Numbered from the stretch's first letter, positions 44,751 through 57,399 are shown. The stretch: DNA of 62,000 nt from Phoronis australis (GCA_002633005.1 NMRA01000225.1:117297-179296), one strand, 5' to 3'. Numbers and translations: made by a program. Notes: generated from the letters alone by a model not told the origin.

Positions 44751-46623
44751 TCACTGGTGGTATGCAACAAAGCATCTGTCATGCAGGTTCGCATCACACT
44801 TGCTGCAGGCTTTTGTGGTTTTCTTTCCACAGACAAAACAGCGACGCTGAGTAGGCCGAGTGATGATATAGTGCTCAGTTTTGTCCATACGAACTTCATC
44901 AAGGACATTCTTAGAAAATGGTGTCGCACTTCTTGGTCTTCCTATCAGCTTAGCTGTTTGCCATCCTTTGGCAAGGTACACACTGGCGATGTCTCGCCTG
45001 ACGTCAAGCAGATCCTTGGGTTGTTGTTTGGCAGCTGGTGTGGCGCGGTACAAGTGCCACGCTTGCTGAACACAAACATCCAGACAGTATGCAAAAATGC
45101 ACTACCACCACTTTTTAGACCGTACACTAACTCTGTACTTATCAATATTCTGGTCCATTCTTTCAACCCCTCCCATGGTGTTGTTGTAATGTTTAATTAC
45201 AAATGGCTGTGAGATTTTCACTCTCTTCTTCTCGGCCCTGGACCATCGTTGGACTTGGTGGACGGGCTCTACTCCATGGATATTTAATGCTATATTTACA
45301 ATGCTGTTGTCGTTCCAGCGAACTACCATTAGCATGTTTAATTTGTCCAGTGCAAAATCGTAGTACCCACGCGGCTTCGATTGCATCTCTTTCATTGGCA
45401 AGAGAGGACAATCGCCGACACGATTTGCACGTATGGTGCCAGTGCATGCGATGCCCATCTTTGCCAGCTCGTCAATGAGAGGGAAGGACGTAAATAAATT
45501 GCCGAAGGTTAGATGGTAGCCGTTGTCTTTTTGGAGTTTGGCCAAGAAGTCCAAGACCACACCACATCCCATTCCAAATGCAGCAGATTCAGTTGCTTGC
45601 CTCCCGTTTTCCCCTTGATACGGTTCAAACCCAGTGGTGTTGTTAGAGCCCACATCTTGAAACCGAATCGTATTGTCTTCCCTCTAATGAACTCTTTGGC
45701 ACCATGCCGGCCATAATCCGGTATCATACTCTCGTCAATAGACAGGTTTTGTTGCTTGATGAAATTGTTTAAACACCTTTCGTTGATGGCTGATAACAGG
45801 GGCCTCACCTTTGACATCTTGTCTGTCACATCGAGAGAGTCGTTGTCTGTATTATTTCGTCAGAGCGATTTCTTGACATGGTGCCGGCCATGGCCACATT
45901 TCTCACATCTTCATCCAGTGACCAGTACATACGCCGGCGAGGAATGGGAGAATAACCAGATACAAAAAGGATTCCAAGGAAGCCACGCATCTCATCAGCG
46001 GTCACTTGAAATGTATGATTACCTTTGGATGCAGCATATTTGATAGTTTGCACAACTAGTAACTCATGATTACATCTTGATCAAAAAAAGTTCAAATAAC
46101 CCGGTTGGTGTTTGCGGCAGACTTTCACCATCAAAATAAACTGGCTGTCACGCAAATTTATCTGACTTTGGGATATCTTCTTCGGACCAGGATCTGGCAA
46201 CTTTCTGTGTCGGTTTCGGCTTACTGCTTACTTTTCGTTTCTTTGGAGCAGGCACAACAGGTAAATCATTACCACTGGCATCTTATTCTACCTCTTCTTC
46301 AACTTCCTCAACAACATTCACATGTCATTTTGTACCAAAGTCACGGACGCAGTAGAAGTCAATAGGCGAGGCGGCAAGTTGTCGACATTCCCACTACCAT
46401 CTTCATCACCACTGTCCTCATCAGTTACGTTGCCTTCATCAGGAGGATCAATGAAAGTATCAGCCCTTTGGAAGTGCTGATCATCTTCCAACATTGAAAT
46501 TGCATCATTTACCGTGAAGAGTCTGCAAAAATATGAAAAAATGTCAATGCTGATCGAACGTCTAGAGCACCCATTTGATCCCGTTGTTGGGACGGATTTA
46601 AATAACTTATATGTAATTAGCAC
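44751..46623 (-). pseudogene. piggyBac (PGBD-type) transposase, broken
   Basis: Read from 46623 down: an acidic N-terminal part, then MQTIKYAASKGNHTFQVTAD (46053), then LSIDESMIPDYGRHGAKEFI with a catalytic-type Asp (45829 frame), then GMGCGVVLDFLAKL, FGNLFTSFPLIDELAKMG and MGGVERMDQN (45653 frame), then a C-terminal Cys-rich module CFVCGKKTTKACSKC (45053). Three different frames are used, so at least two frameshifts exist. The place where the family has DNxFTS reads GNLFTS, and the GGVDxxD motif has Glu for its first Asp, so catalytic acids are also lost. TTAA-flanked ends could not be fixed. Confidence 0.82.
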
Positions 46624-46959
46624 AACATAAAACCACTGAGTAATATGTTATTCACAATCTACAATGGTGTTAATTCATATTTGCAAAATTTCACAGCAAT
46701 TGTTCAAGTAATAATAACACAAAATGAACTTACCTTTGTCTTTGAGTCATTTTTGTTCCACATGGATGGCCTGGCGTCACAATAACGCCACTGTGATGCA
46801 ATGAAGGGGAGATAATTGTAATTAGTGACACCTATTGTTTCAGTTACTTGCATGGATGGAAGTCATTATGAATCAGCTGCACAACTATGTCTATATTTAG
46901 TTTTAGACAGAGTGTTAAAGGGCGTCCCAATAATGGGACATTGGGTTGAAATGGGTTCA

Positions 46960-47640
46960 GTCGTCAGTATAAGATATTGGCTACATTGGTTATCCACCCA
47001 ACTTGTTGTGATATAGTTAGACTCAACGGGAGAACGTCGTAACGTAGAAAATAAAGAACACAGACTCAATTCCTTTCCAGTGCATCGCTCGGAATTGCCA
47101 AGAAACAAATATTTTTCTCTCACGCTCGATATTCCTCTCTCACGGATCTGAAGTCCCCCGATCAAGCACCAGGCGCTTGTTGGCGTTTTGTAGTATCCCC
47201 ATAGCGTGTGCTCACAAAGAGATCAGCCCCGCTCCGGCAAACATTATTTCGGACTGTTCCTATCCATCCCCGCTCTTAATGTGATATGCGTACTGCGCGA
47301 CCCTCAGGCCGAGAAATTTAAAATAAATTCTTCTCTCACGCACGCTCTTTGCTTATTCCAACCCCCTGTTGCGGAGAATCGTTGAATAATGACGGGACAA
47401 GTTTTCACAGACGTGAAGTTATTTTTTCATGGGCTGAATATTCTTCACATTAAATTTAGACCCTGTGAAAAAACTAAAAGGGATCATTTTCACGGAGTCA
47501 TAATTAATGCGGATACACCGGCTCGGTTGGGTATATTTCCATTCGGTTTCCAGTGGGAAATTCTGTATTTTGAGTAAAGGTTATACGCGCAATTCAGTCC
47601 TTCAGCTTTGATATTTTGATTATTATACACATTAAATTTA
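46960..47640. repeat. Repeat Q, copy 2 (uninterrupted)
   Basis: This is the counterpart of 41900-43170. It lacks the miniature transposon and so supplies the pre-insertion site. It ends in 'tgatattttgattattata', about 110 bp before the first exon of the candidate gene at 47755. Confidence 0.7.
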
Positions 47641-47754
47641 ACTTGTTAAATGCATTTATCGTCATTATTTTGACATTGGTCTCTTTATTTTGATACCAGT
47701 CCTTAGGGTTTATTTTGCGTGCCCCAACCCCTAACCCCAACTCTTTCACCACAG

Positions 47755-48298
47755 GTATCTGATGGAAGTTCACCGACCAGCTCTGCAACCTTCCCCTCTG
47801 CCGATACCAGCATTGTTGTGGCTTCTGCGGCGCCAACCACGCAGCGCGGTCATGCACCTCCAAAACCACCAACCCACATGCCAGGTATCCCAACACCCGT
47901 AAAAGTAAGCAAACTTAAACCTCTCCTTTCAGGTTATGACTCCCTCTCGACTACGGAGCTTATCAATGGTTTCTCTTTTGGTTTCAGACTCGGCGCCTCC
48001 CAGATATGTCACTCCAATCCCCCCACCAACCACCCATCAGCTCTCCGTAATCCCGCAGTTACCTTTCAGAAAATACAGACTGAGGTTCTGCTGGGTCGCT
48101 ATGCCGGTCCCTTCCCATCCCCCCTTTTCTCTTCGTCACCCCTTTCCCTCATCCCTAAATCTCAAGTTTTGTGTTCATATTCTGTACTTTTCCTTTAAGC
48201 CCTTCAGGCAGTTCTTTTGTTTTTTCCCTCTTTCAGGGCTATTCATTGTACACGCCGGTGGGCGTTTTGTCCATGCCCATCTTGCAGAGTCTTAGTTA
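47755..48298 (+). CDS. Partial Pro-rich gene C, 3' exons
   Basis: Exon 47755-47884 follows a long pyrimidine tract (ctctttcaccacag) and reads VSDGSSPTSSATFPSAD ... TTQRGHAPPKPPTHMP, ending CCAG|GTATCC in phase 1. Exon 47988 onward enters in phase 1 with DSAPPRYVTPIPPPTTHQ, much like the start of the last exon of gene B (SAPPPPPVFVD). Its donor is uncertain. A last exon after 'cctctttcag' (48237) can read GYSLYTPVGVLSMPILQSLS and stop at 48298; other frames of the same exon are also open. AATAAA is at 48319-48324. No acylation-type first exon was found upstream, where a repeat intervenes. It may be a truncated relative of genes A and B. Confidence 0.4.
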
Positions 48299-49139
48299 GT
48301 TTTATCTATTTACGTCATAATAAATGACAATATTTGCAATCCTCCTCTTGTTTTACTCTGCAACATAGCTCGTGGCGTACCCCGGGCAAAGTAGATTACG
48401 ATAAATTACTTTTTTGCACAAGTTTCGTCACAAGTCAGAGAGCTCGTTAGCAAGCAGTGCCGAGAAATATACAAAATTTCCAATATCAACTTCGATATAA
48501 GTACAGATTTTTTTAGAGATTTGTTTGTTTTGATACAACAGAAAATATCTGATTTTGGAATACATATTAGAAATGAGTTTTTAAATCAGCATATATTTCA
48601 ATAGAGAATACACTATTCACCTAGATGTAACTCGGGAACCCAATGGTCGTCAGCCTAAGCATACAGTAAAACCGGCTTGTTGTCGTACTCACCCAATTAT
48701 TCCACTTCAAAGTTATGCTCTGCTTAGAACTTGATTTGACTCTCACAAATCCATAGTATTAGCTGATTCAAAAGTTTTCTTTTATTTATGCCGAGTTGTT
48801 TGAACTGTGCATAGCTTTTCGGCAGCCATTTTATAATGACTCCTATGGTCGTCATATGTTGCCGCCTTTTGAAAGAACAGAAAACCACACAAAAAGGCCA
48901 AGAAAATAGTGGAAAGTGGTTTACAGCAATTCTGCTACAACCACAAACTGTTTTACTAGTATGATATCGATTTTTAAGTCGATTAAAATTGATTTAGAAT
49001 TTCAGTTCTGGAAAATAAATCGCAATATTGCTTTATTCCAGATAGACCTTACTTATTTTCTATTTGTGTCCTCTTTCTTTGACTTTTTGCTCTTGTTGTT
49101 CTTAACACCACTTATCTCTGCTGTCTTTCTTTTTCTTTT

Positions 49140-49245
49140 CAGTTATTCTTCATTCTCTGTTAACACCTTGTCAGCCAAAACAGAACTGTAACCCTTTTGT
49201 CGGTGCAAGTTGATCATTGAACCTCGGTACAATTGTTCTAATAAA
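49140..49245 (+). CDS. Possible terminal exon
   Basis: A very strong tract 'ctgtctttctttttcttttcag' is followed by frames that stay open for 15-24 codons (phase 2: YSSFSVNTLSAKTEL, stop 49191; phase 1: ILHSLLTPCQPKQNC..., stop about 49213), with AATAAA at 49240-49245. It could be an alternative 3' exon of the gene at 47755. Only splice and poly(A) signals support it. Confidence 0.22.
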
Positions 49246-49300
49246 ATACCCAATATCACATTGTTTGATTTTTTCTCACCTTTAACAGGCTTCTGCAATC

Positions 49301-49319
49301 ATAAATAAATAAATAAATA
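49301..49319 (+). repeat. (AAAT)n microsatellite
   Basis: A short run of 'ataa' tetranucleotide units, typical simple sequence in AT-rich non-coding DNA. Confidence 0.8.
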
Positions 49320-49838
49320 CCCAAGTTGTATTTGCATTTTATTGCTCAATCTCTTTTATTTTTGATTATGTCATGCTGTGTTGTATGTAACAATGCAATA
49401 TGGTGAAATAAAGTCAATGTTTTACTTTATTGGTGGCCATTCTCTATCAATTCAAGTATTTTAATTTTCTTCGAATAAATTCAAAATGCTTTAACCAAAA
49501 ATTTCAACATAAATGTTGAGCTCAGTACTTTGTTTTGCAATAAAATACAAGTGGACAATATTTTGATGACCAAGGCGTGGGCCGAAACTGTTAAGCATCT
49601 AGCCTGTTCCATTTGTCTGCTGCGTTTTTCCTTTGTCCTAACGGGTGTCGGTTGGTGCCTGGGACAAATAGATACATTGCATAAACAATATCTGGGTAGG
49701 TTTTTGTTCCGTCTGAAGAACATTTAATTTCGAAAATATCTTCTGAAAATGAACAAAAAAGTGCATTAGTAAAATCTATAAGTTTTTAAGTGGTCTCAAA
49801 AAAACGGCAAATGCATTAATTTTAGTCTCAGTTCTTCC

Positions 49839-50008
49839 ATGCGTGTTTCTTCCGAGAGGTTAGTACCTAACGTGCAGACGAGCACCCCAAATTGGAACGC
49901 TAAGTCCCGCGTGGCTGCGCTGCACGCGAAAGAAGATGGCGGACGACCTTTGGAGCCTGACGACGATACGTATCCGGACTATACTGATTTCGATGCCCCG
50001 GCTGGCGA
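49839..50008 (+). CDS. Candidate first coding exon of an unknown gene (G)
   Basis: Open from ATG 49839 for 56 codons to GGCGA|GTAAGT, a near-perfect donor, in phase 2. It reads MRVSSERLVPNVQTSTPNWN, then a basic stretch AKSRVAALHAKEDG and an acidic end PDDDTYPDYTDFDAPAG. Amino-acid make-up is protein-like and the GC content is higher than around it. A second possible start, AAGATGGCGGACGAC (49934), lies in another frame, ends phase 1 at the same donor, and overlaps a YY1-like word. No downstream exon was identified, so the family is unknown. Confidence 0.42.
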
Positions 50009-50189
50009 GTAAGTTCGGAGATGTTATTTTTCAGTACAAGTATGATTGTCAATAATACTAATATTTACTTAAATATAATTAGCAAACAGCATCATCAATG
50101 GATAATAAGCATATGCTGGTCATTAATTATCTTTTTAATTGATCTTTTATGGTTTCAATCACCAAGACTGATGTGGAAATAACGCATAC

Positions 50190-50420
50190 AGACGCTCCGC
50201 TTAAACTATGGTGGCAGAACATAAAAAACCTAGTGGCAGCATCTTTAAACTCCATGGCCGAACCAAAAAACCCATGACTCAAAGGCAGGACCAAAAAACT
50301 TAACTCTCTGGCTTCAAGCATAACACTGCGAGCCCGCCGATTTTCTGAATGATGCCGTAGGGCACCCAGTGTTTTCCGCCATTTTTGACCTGTGTAGCAC
50401 TCTCCAATATGGCGTCATAT
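50190..50420. repeat. Interspersed repeat shared with 43.2-43.4 kb
   Basis: This is collinear with 43,250-43,440 as far as 'aacccatgact', followed by a copy of 'gcactctccaatatggcg'. The latter word and 'gacaacgcgagct-catgtatctga' recur again at 50,400-50,460 and 50,530-50,560, a partial tandem structure. Confidence 0.6.
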
Positions 50421-50671
50421 TGACAACGCGAGCTGCATGTATCTGAATGGCGCGAGCCCGGTCTATGTATTAGATGTCTATGGGCAGGACTAAGAAACTC
50501 AACTCTTACTTTCCTATGTGAGCGTCATACTGACAACGCGAGCTTCATGTATCTGAGTGGCACGTGCCGTGATGTATTAAAACGCTGACACCAGTAAATT
50601 ATATACTAGTCTATGCTGACACCAAGTTGAATGACAAGCCCGTTTTGCTAAGTGCAGAGTGAGGAAGGGAA

Positions 50672-50717
50672 ATGTCATCGCTGTTGATTTATTTTGTCTC
50701 ATCTGTGTTCCTCAAAG
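50672..50717 (+). CDS. Candidate signal-peptide exon (H)
   Basis: ATG 50672 (context GGAAATGT) gives MSSLLIYFVSSVFLK and ends AAAG|GTAAGT in phase 1, the classic layout of a secreted protein's first exon: hydrophobic leader then a phase-1 intron. A possible partner is at 52552-52616, where 'attttttttag' is followed in phase 1 by CRVKMTAIRPWVAAFQGDLF and TGA, giving a peptide of about 36 residues. That join is speculative and crosses repeats and the N at 51819. Confidence 0.35.
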
Positions 50718-51249
50718 GTAAGTATATGAGAAGCAAATCATGTAATTGCTTCACCAGAATTTAGGAATTTTGAATTTTTATATTCAAACAATTAAAATTG
50801 TCTGGATACCCTATACACGTAACTTGTTTGTAAATTAGTATGTATTCATATGGACACGGCCCATCAGGTTTTTAAACCGAGAAACACAATTTTGCCCAAA
50901 TAGTGCAAAGTAAAGTCGTAGGCCTACCTGTGGTAGTTGCAAGGCCTGCACCGCAGTTCTCATGATGCAAACAGTGACCTTCGGGGCACTACAGTCTTTA
51001 AACCACCATAACTTCTTCAGTTTTAAAGCGAGGATCATTATTTTAGCATTCACGTGTTCACAAGACGGGTAGAAATTATCATGTGCTGTTTGTCATGCAA
51101 TATCTCTGCTCAGTTTGTGGACTGTATCAACAGTCGGTTACCGTTCAGTGGCGTCATCAGGATGCGTGACGTCTATAGTCTCATAGACATCCGCGAAAAG
51201 GCCACGCTTCTTTTCCCTACTACACCCGGAAGAGCTGGGTTCTGTGCGC

Positions 51250-51305
51250 GCGCAGGGAGGTCAAGTAGGTGACCTCTGCTCGTGTCAGTCAGAGTAGGTC
51301 ACCTC
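51250..51305. promoter_or_regulatory. Palindromic AGGTGACC/GGTCACCT cluster
   Basis: Within 45 bp there are AGGTCA (51259), AGGTGACCT (51268) and AGGTCACCT (51296), the latter two arranged as arms of an inverted repeat (AGGTGACCTCTG ... CAGAGTAGGTCACCT). AGGTCA is the nuclear-receptor half-site. Whether this is a regulatory element or a chance hairpin cannot be decided from one copy. Confidence 0.3.
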
Positions 51306-53504
51306 TAACCACGTAATCTTTGTTTACTTCCGCAAGTTGAGCTGTTCGTTTCACATTATTAGATCGTTTTGCAACCTAACTCAGGTGCGTTATCTGATGT
51401 ATTTTCTGAAAATGTCAACATCACACAATATTTTATTATGTACATTAGACCTAATATTTGATTACACTTTCATTCTTTTATTTATTTATTTGTACCGATA
51501 TAATTTTAGGCCTATATACGTACAACGGGGGTAGTCTGGCCCGTCATGTTGTTTTCCATGGACATACAGGCAACACTTAAACGATCAATGATGAATATGA
51601 AACTGACATGGGAAGACTGATGAAACAAAATGAATAATAAACAAATTATAAATAGATGATACTAAAATTATGAGACAATTAACATGAATAAATAATGTCT
51701 TCATAAATGATTAAAAGTAGTTAATAAAAGTACATGAAATCATGTATATCATCATGTATATAGATAAAAAATAGGTTGGTCTGAGGATATTTAAGGCACA
51801 TTTGGTACACAGAACACTNTGCTTGTGACGTCAGTGGACAAAAGGGGAATTGGCCAACATTCACCATTCTGCTACTCGCACACTCCTTGCTGTCATCATG
51901 TACCAAAAGAAGTTGCAAAATTTTAGTACTGCGCGTGCGCGCGTCACGAGCGTACTGTTTTCGAAACGACGACAGACTTTCTTTGTTACACAACTCAAAA
52001 GGCGCAGAGTAATGCTAGAAAATGACGTTTATTAGATTGTTCTTCCCGTAAACGACTGGCAGCGGGCAAGGTGAGTGTCCGAATTGTCTCCGAGATTTTG
52101 TATGCACCCCGGCCGTCGGTCGTTGGCTCTGCGATATAAGTTTCACGACGAGGTGACTAACACAACTCATACCTGGCCTGTATGAGATTTAGTCTATAGT
52201 CTATGGTTTAACAGAGCCCAATTCACAATGTTACCTTGCTGTATTTTGGCGATAGTCTTTAAACAGCTAGCTGGTTGGCTACAAAAAAAAAATCTGCAGT
52301 GTGCACTTCGACGTTTCGTGTTACTGTTCCGGCCCAGAGTAGGCCTATAGGGAATCCGGCCCAATTCCGGAATATTCTGTCTGATTTGGGTCCTTCCCGT
52401 AGGCCTAACGTATTCTGATACTGAATTTAAAACGTTCATTTGGTTACAAATTCTCATAATTAGGTATGTTTTTATGCAATGTACACTTTATTTCGTAGTT
52501 TTAATTTATTACAGACACTCACAATTTTGTGTTGCTATTATTTTTTTTAGGTTGCCGAGTCAAAATGACGGCGATTAGACCATGGGTAGCAGCATTTCAA
52601 GGCGACTTATTTTGAAAATTGAGTTTCTAATATAAAGTTTTCAATTAATTTGCTTATAATTCCGTTGTACGAAAAGACCAAGCTGATATGTGTTTTAACG
52701 TTTCCAAATATTTTGCACCAAATTAAAGGGCCTATTGTCTCCTATACCAATACGGGGACACAAACTCAACAGCCGCCCGTAAGCCTATTGGAATCGCGCA
52801 GCGTTCACACCTTCGGCTTCAAAAAGACATGAATGCAAAGTTCCCAACATCAAAGTTTTTGTATCAAGCAAGTTACTCTTTATAATAAACATTGTGAAAT
52901 TGCTGATAACAATTCAGACGAAGCGTTTTGTTTTTCCGGCTGTTCCGACGGCGCCAGTCACACTACCGGGGATTCCCATACGGGCCCGTATTAGAATATG
53001 TGCTAAATAATTGCATAAAAAATTCTAAAGGTAATGATTTTGATCAATTTCAATATCAACTGACATGAAATGAAAAATTAATGCGTTTCCTTGATTTCCC
53101 ACGTATTTTGCACTAAATTAAATGGCCAGTCATCGCTGATTCCAATACTGTGGAGACAAAGTCGTGGTAACGATGATGTCATAGACTTCGATTGGCGCGA
53201 GCGCCGTCTCAATTTTTTTTTTTTGGCGCTGGATGGGGTTCGTGATGGGGCTACTGTGTTTTCGAAGGCCTACTTAATTAACGACTGGGGTATGCTATGA
53301 CACAGTATTTTGATGTTTTTCATCAATAAATGTATTTTAGATGTAAAAATAGTCATTTTGGCACCATACTTGGCCTTTAAGTCCTGCCTCCCGTTCAGTA
53401 ACGCTAGGATCTCGCTAAAAAGCAAGACTTCGCGAGATTACGTGAGATATTGCCGTGCATTTTAGCTAGTTCCTAGCGTCTACTGAACGCACGCCTGGTC
53501 TCGC

Positions 53505-56035
53505 ATGTCGTTAACCCTTATTACATGGTTAGAGGATGTTATAAGGATCCAAGAAGTACCTACCCCATAACTAATACACAATCCGTAATCCAACAACGCT
53601 TTAATAAACGCGCCACTCCCGATTCGCACCCGAAGAATACACCTCCATTTTAAACTTACCGCGAACCCGGAAGTACAATTCATTCAGTAACCTAGGCTAA
53701 GAACACGCCGTCAGTGCGACTGGAGCAGTGCCTGTTACCAGCATTCAAACGGGGATAAAATAATCGACAGCACGCCTTAATTTTAATAAAATCAATATAC
53801 GGACAATTTTATCGAATTTGCTGAAGAAATGTGGCGAATAAATTTTGAAGTAAATTGTTTTGCCGGACTCGGACCGCAGCCTATCGGACCCGGTGCGGAT
53901 CGAGACCAGACACTGACGAACGGTAAAGGTATGTGGTTGCAAGCTGTTTTGTCGTAGTAAACTGTTCAAACCATAAATACCGTATATATTCAAATGTAGT
54001 TTCAGACAGTTGCATAAAATTACAGGCTGGTTAATCCTGTTTCACACTGCCGTGGCAGCCCTTAGCTAGCCTCAATGCCAGCTACCATTATGAAGACTAT
54101 CGTCAAACTACAGCTTGTTAGTAGGCTTATACAGCTTTGCGCCAAGGCTACCCTTAGGCCTACCTGGTCCCTGGCCACAACGCTCGCTCAGACGAGGTTT
54201 ATTTAAAACTTGGGGTCTTCTGGCAAACTGTGCAAAGTTTTTGGCTTTCAACAGAGTTTTGCCCAGACTTTGCATGAGCGCCCCAAGGCTAAAAAAACGG
54301 GGGGCTGGAATTTTTGGAAATGTCTACCTTTTACTATAAGATTCACAGGGTGAGTTCAGAGCTATAATTTACAGACGCTAAATTTTGGTACTTCCTGTCT
54401 TCTAGTTGACCTTTGTCTCGTTTTCTACTTTTTTCGGAGTTCGTGCTTCTCTGACTGAGGCACCCCTTTTTCCATTTCTCCAAATACAGGGCTCGTTCGA
54501 GCACATAAGTATGACAAGTCCAATACAAATGTTATCATTTTTCATTCATTAAGCCAAAATGATTCAACTTTTTACCATAATAAGTAACTTAGAATGAACA
54601 GTACGTAACAACATTTAAGCATTACAAACACTATCCAATAGCACAAACTTCCATGATATGAAAGTGGACATACATATAACTATTACCATGGTGACCGAAT
54701 AGTTTTTTCTTACACCAGAATTTGACAAGTATGATTTAAAAAAATATGAAGTTGCAAGGAACAAGAATTGGAGGCTCGAAGCTTCATAATACAAAATAGC
54801 TTATTTCTCAAATTAAGATTCTCCATGTTGTTGACTTGATAACCTGAATTAAGAAAGAAATAAGTTACAAAACATGACTTGAAAGCAATTTAGACTTAAA
54901 ATTAGAAAAAAATATGAATCGTTTTGTGACACCTAATCAAGCATTGAACAGCAGTTGACAGTCAAACAAAAAACTATTTCAAAATTATTTCGACCTTTTT
55001 TAGCTTAGTGTAAGATCACGTGAATGTGAAATTCACAGTAAAATAATTCGAATATATCTTATATTTTTGCACCAAAAACACGAAAATTGAACAAAGTTCC
55101 TTTTTTTGTAGCAACGTTTGTCAAAATGTAGCAACGGTAAATCTTCACGAATTACAAAGTAACTGGTTGAACATGCCTTCCAGTTCAGCAAAAGTCGCCA
55201 TGTTGTCGGTGCCGCCAGAAATGAGACTAAGTCCAACGGAAATTGTGAGCATATTTATCACTTAATAAGTAACAACTGCGAGGCTGAAATTTGGTGAAAA
55301 CTATTGAATCGTGCAGAATAGTAAGTAGAGATACGTCTCACTAAATTTCACCGTAAATTGTTGGCGAAAACAATTTACACAAAGTTCTAAACTCGTAACT
55401 TATCCCGACGGGATCCAATCAAAGTGACCCAAATTTCGCCACAAAAATTGCAAAAACGTAACACTGCTTAACCTGATTTTGATACTTTTTCGATTTTTAC
55501 TGAATAGAATGCACTATCTTTCCGATGATAGCAAAGTACTTTTTCAAAACGAAATAAAAATTAAAACGAAAAAAAATTGATTCGACTCGTATTGGTTCCT
55601 AGGTTCGACCGCCCTCCGTAAGGAACTAAACACCAATGCTATTTCAACATAATGAGTACGCGTAACACTCCAAAAAATCAACGACCACTAACTACAAACT
55701 ATAAATACACTACATATGCAAACGAATCACAAGATATTACTAATAAAACAAAGTAATGAAGACCTTCGAGCAAGCGATAGCATGCATTCAGTTACAAGGA
55801 AAAAATGGCGGCGTTCAGCACAAGTTCCTGAACTGACGAGCCGGAATTGTGGGTATGGAAATAACCGATGACAGCCGGTAATTATACGCTCACAGAGAAG
55901 GGTCAAATACTGTTAAAAAATCGCTTTTGACACGAAAGGCGAAAATAATAAAAAAGGGTATCGAAAATAAGATTTCATTTAGTAAGTATTTTCGGAAACT
56001 GGAATCACATTGGAATTTTGAGGTAAGGACTTTTA
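53505..56035. repeat. Repeat X, copy 2 (no transposon inside)
   Basis: This aligns with 32,300-32,891 plus 37,931-40,045. At about 54,121-54,128 it reads straight through TTAGTAGGC, where copy 1 carries the 5-kb Academ-like element. Short ORFs inside are not conserved between copies. Confidence 0.72.
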
Positions 56036-56388
56036 GGTTCCTCCGAAGGTTTGCTGGTTGTATTTTTTAACCATCAGTCTGATCATAAATGTGGCCTTCG
56101 ATGACGAGGTATAGCAACAGAACTGTTCCGTAAAGGTAAGCCTTTATTTCAGTAAAAGAATTACAACAATGCGTAGTATTTCCAATTAAATAAAATGCAA
56201 AATGTTCCAAAACGTCCGATAATTAGGTCTCATGACTATACTATATATTATCGTCTGCTGTCGCTACAAGAGTATAAAGTGGGATGCTGAGTGTTCTGTT
56301 ACTGTTATTCATTTTTCAGCTTCAATACTATATTTTCATACCATTTCTTGATACATTTGGCAATTATTAAATTTTACTTCTCCTGAAA

Positions 56389-56463
56389 ATGTTTAAGAAA
56401 TTTGTAACAGCTTATCACATCAAAGAAAGTCAGTCGGCCGGAGCGTCTGGTTTAGGGGGCAAA
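56389..56463 (+). CDS. Candidate first coding exon (I)
   Basis: ATG 56389 (CTGAAAATGT) opens 25 codons, MFKKFVTAYHIKESQSAGAS then GLGGK, ending at a perfect AAA|GTAAGT donor in phase 0. A 5'-UTR acceptor (tattcatttttcag) lies about 70 bp upstream. I do not recognise the protein. A possible phase-0 last exon after 'ctcttcccacag' at about 59,244 (HFHTPAVLHGTMCKSVALEK then CESQY, stop) is too weak to join. Confidence 0.35.
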
Positions 56464-57399
56464 GTAAGTTCATTCTTCCCTACACTTGACACATTTACTC
56501 CTAGTATTGGCATGGTCACACCAACTATTGAAATTTTCTTTCTCAGTGATACATGCAGTGGTGGGCCGGTGACCCCAGGCCCGGGGTCAGGCACCAAGTC
56601 ACAGGCCTGCAACCAACATTTTTAACGGAGTGTTCGAATTACACATTTTCTTTCAAAAGTTTGTACCTTAATTGCCAGCGGAGGCGTTCTTCTCTGGTAA
56701 GCAGATTGTCCACGTCAGTCCGAAACTCCAGTCGACATTTTGGGCCGCAGTTGTTTGGTTCCTGGTCAACCCCTGTTCTCTCTTGCTAATTTAGTCTTAT
56801 AGAACCCATCATTGCCGTGTAGGCCTATGCTGATGGAAAACTTTGATACTGCATGTTTGCAATTTAGCGAGATCCGCTGACATTTGGCGCGAGTCGAAAA
56901 AAAATACATACAGGCATTCAGAGTTCATCAGTGAACGGGACGAGACGTCTACGGTACATACATGTATAAATCGGCTAACAAAATTTGGAATGCCATTCGG
57001 TTATTGAGGAATTATAGATGAAAAAACTATGCTGGGAAGCAAACTGTTTTAAACTTTCGTCGCCTCCTCGTCTTTTGGAACCCAACAAACCGTAGGCACA
57101 CCTACTGAAATAAGGGTAGCACAAACTTCTCAAACGACTTTTCCCACAACTGCTTTCGACACATGTAATGACTCGCCGGCTAGGTATTAGAATGCGCCTT
57201 TTGCCAGGAATCGTAGAGTAACAAGGAGTTAATAAATTGGCGGCGATGACATGCAGTGATACGGGGGGGTTATTAAGGTGAAGAATAAGAAGATTTAAAA
57301 TGAAAACTATTATCTCTGAACTGAAACTGAAACGCGGAAATGTGGCAAGAGGACTTAATTTTTTAGATTTGCTAGTGTCTGTCGGTGGCCTTTTGATAT

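Noticed and set aside
51075-51272. MCCLSCNISAQF frame resembling MSCLPCC
   Set aside because: The start resembles gene M, but the frame runs unspliced to a stop through apparently non-coding sequence, and no donor of the right kind follows the cysteines.
52570-52640. MGSSISRRL start as another acylated first exon
   Set aside because: The frame stops after 17 codons without a usable GT donor, and the ATG lies inside a different open frame.
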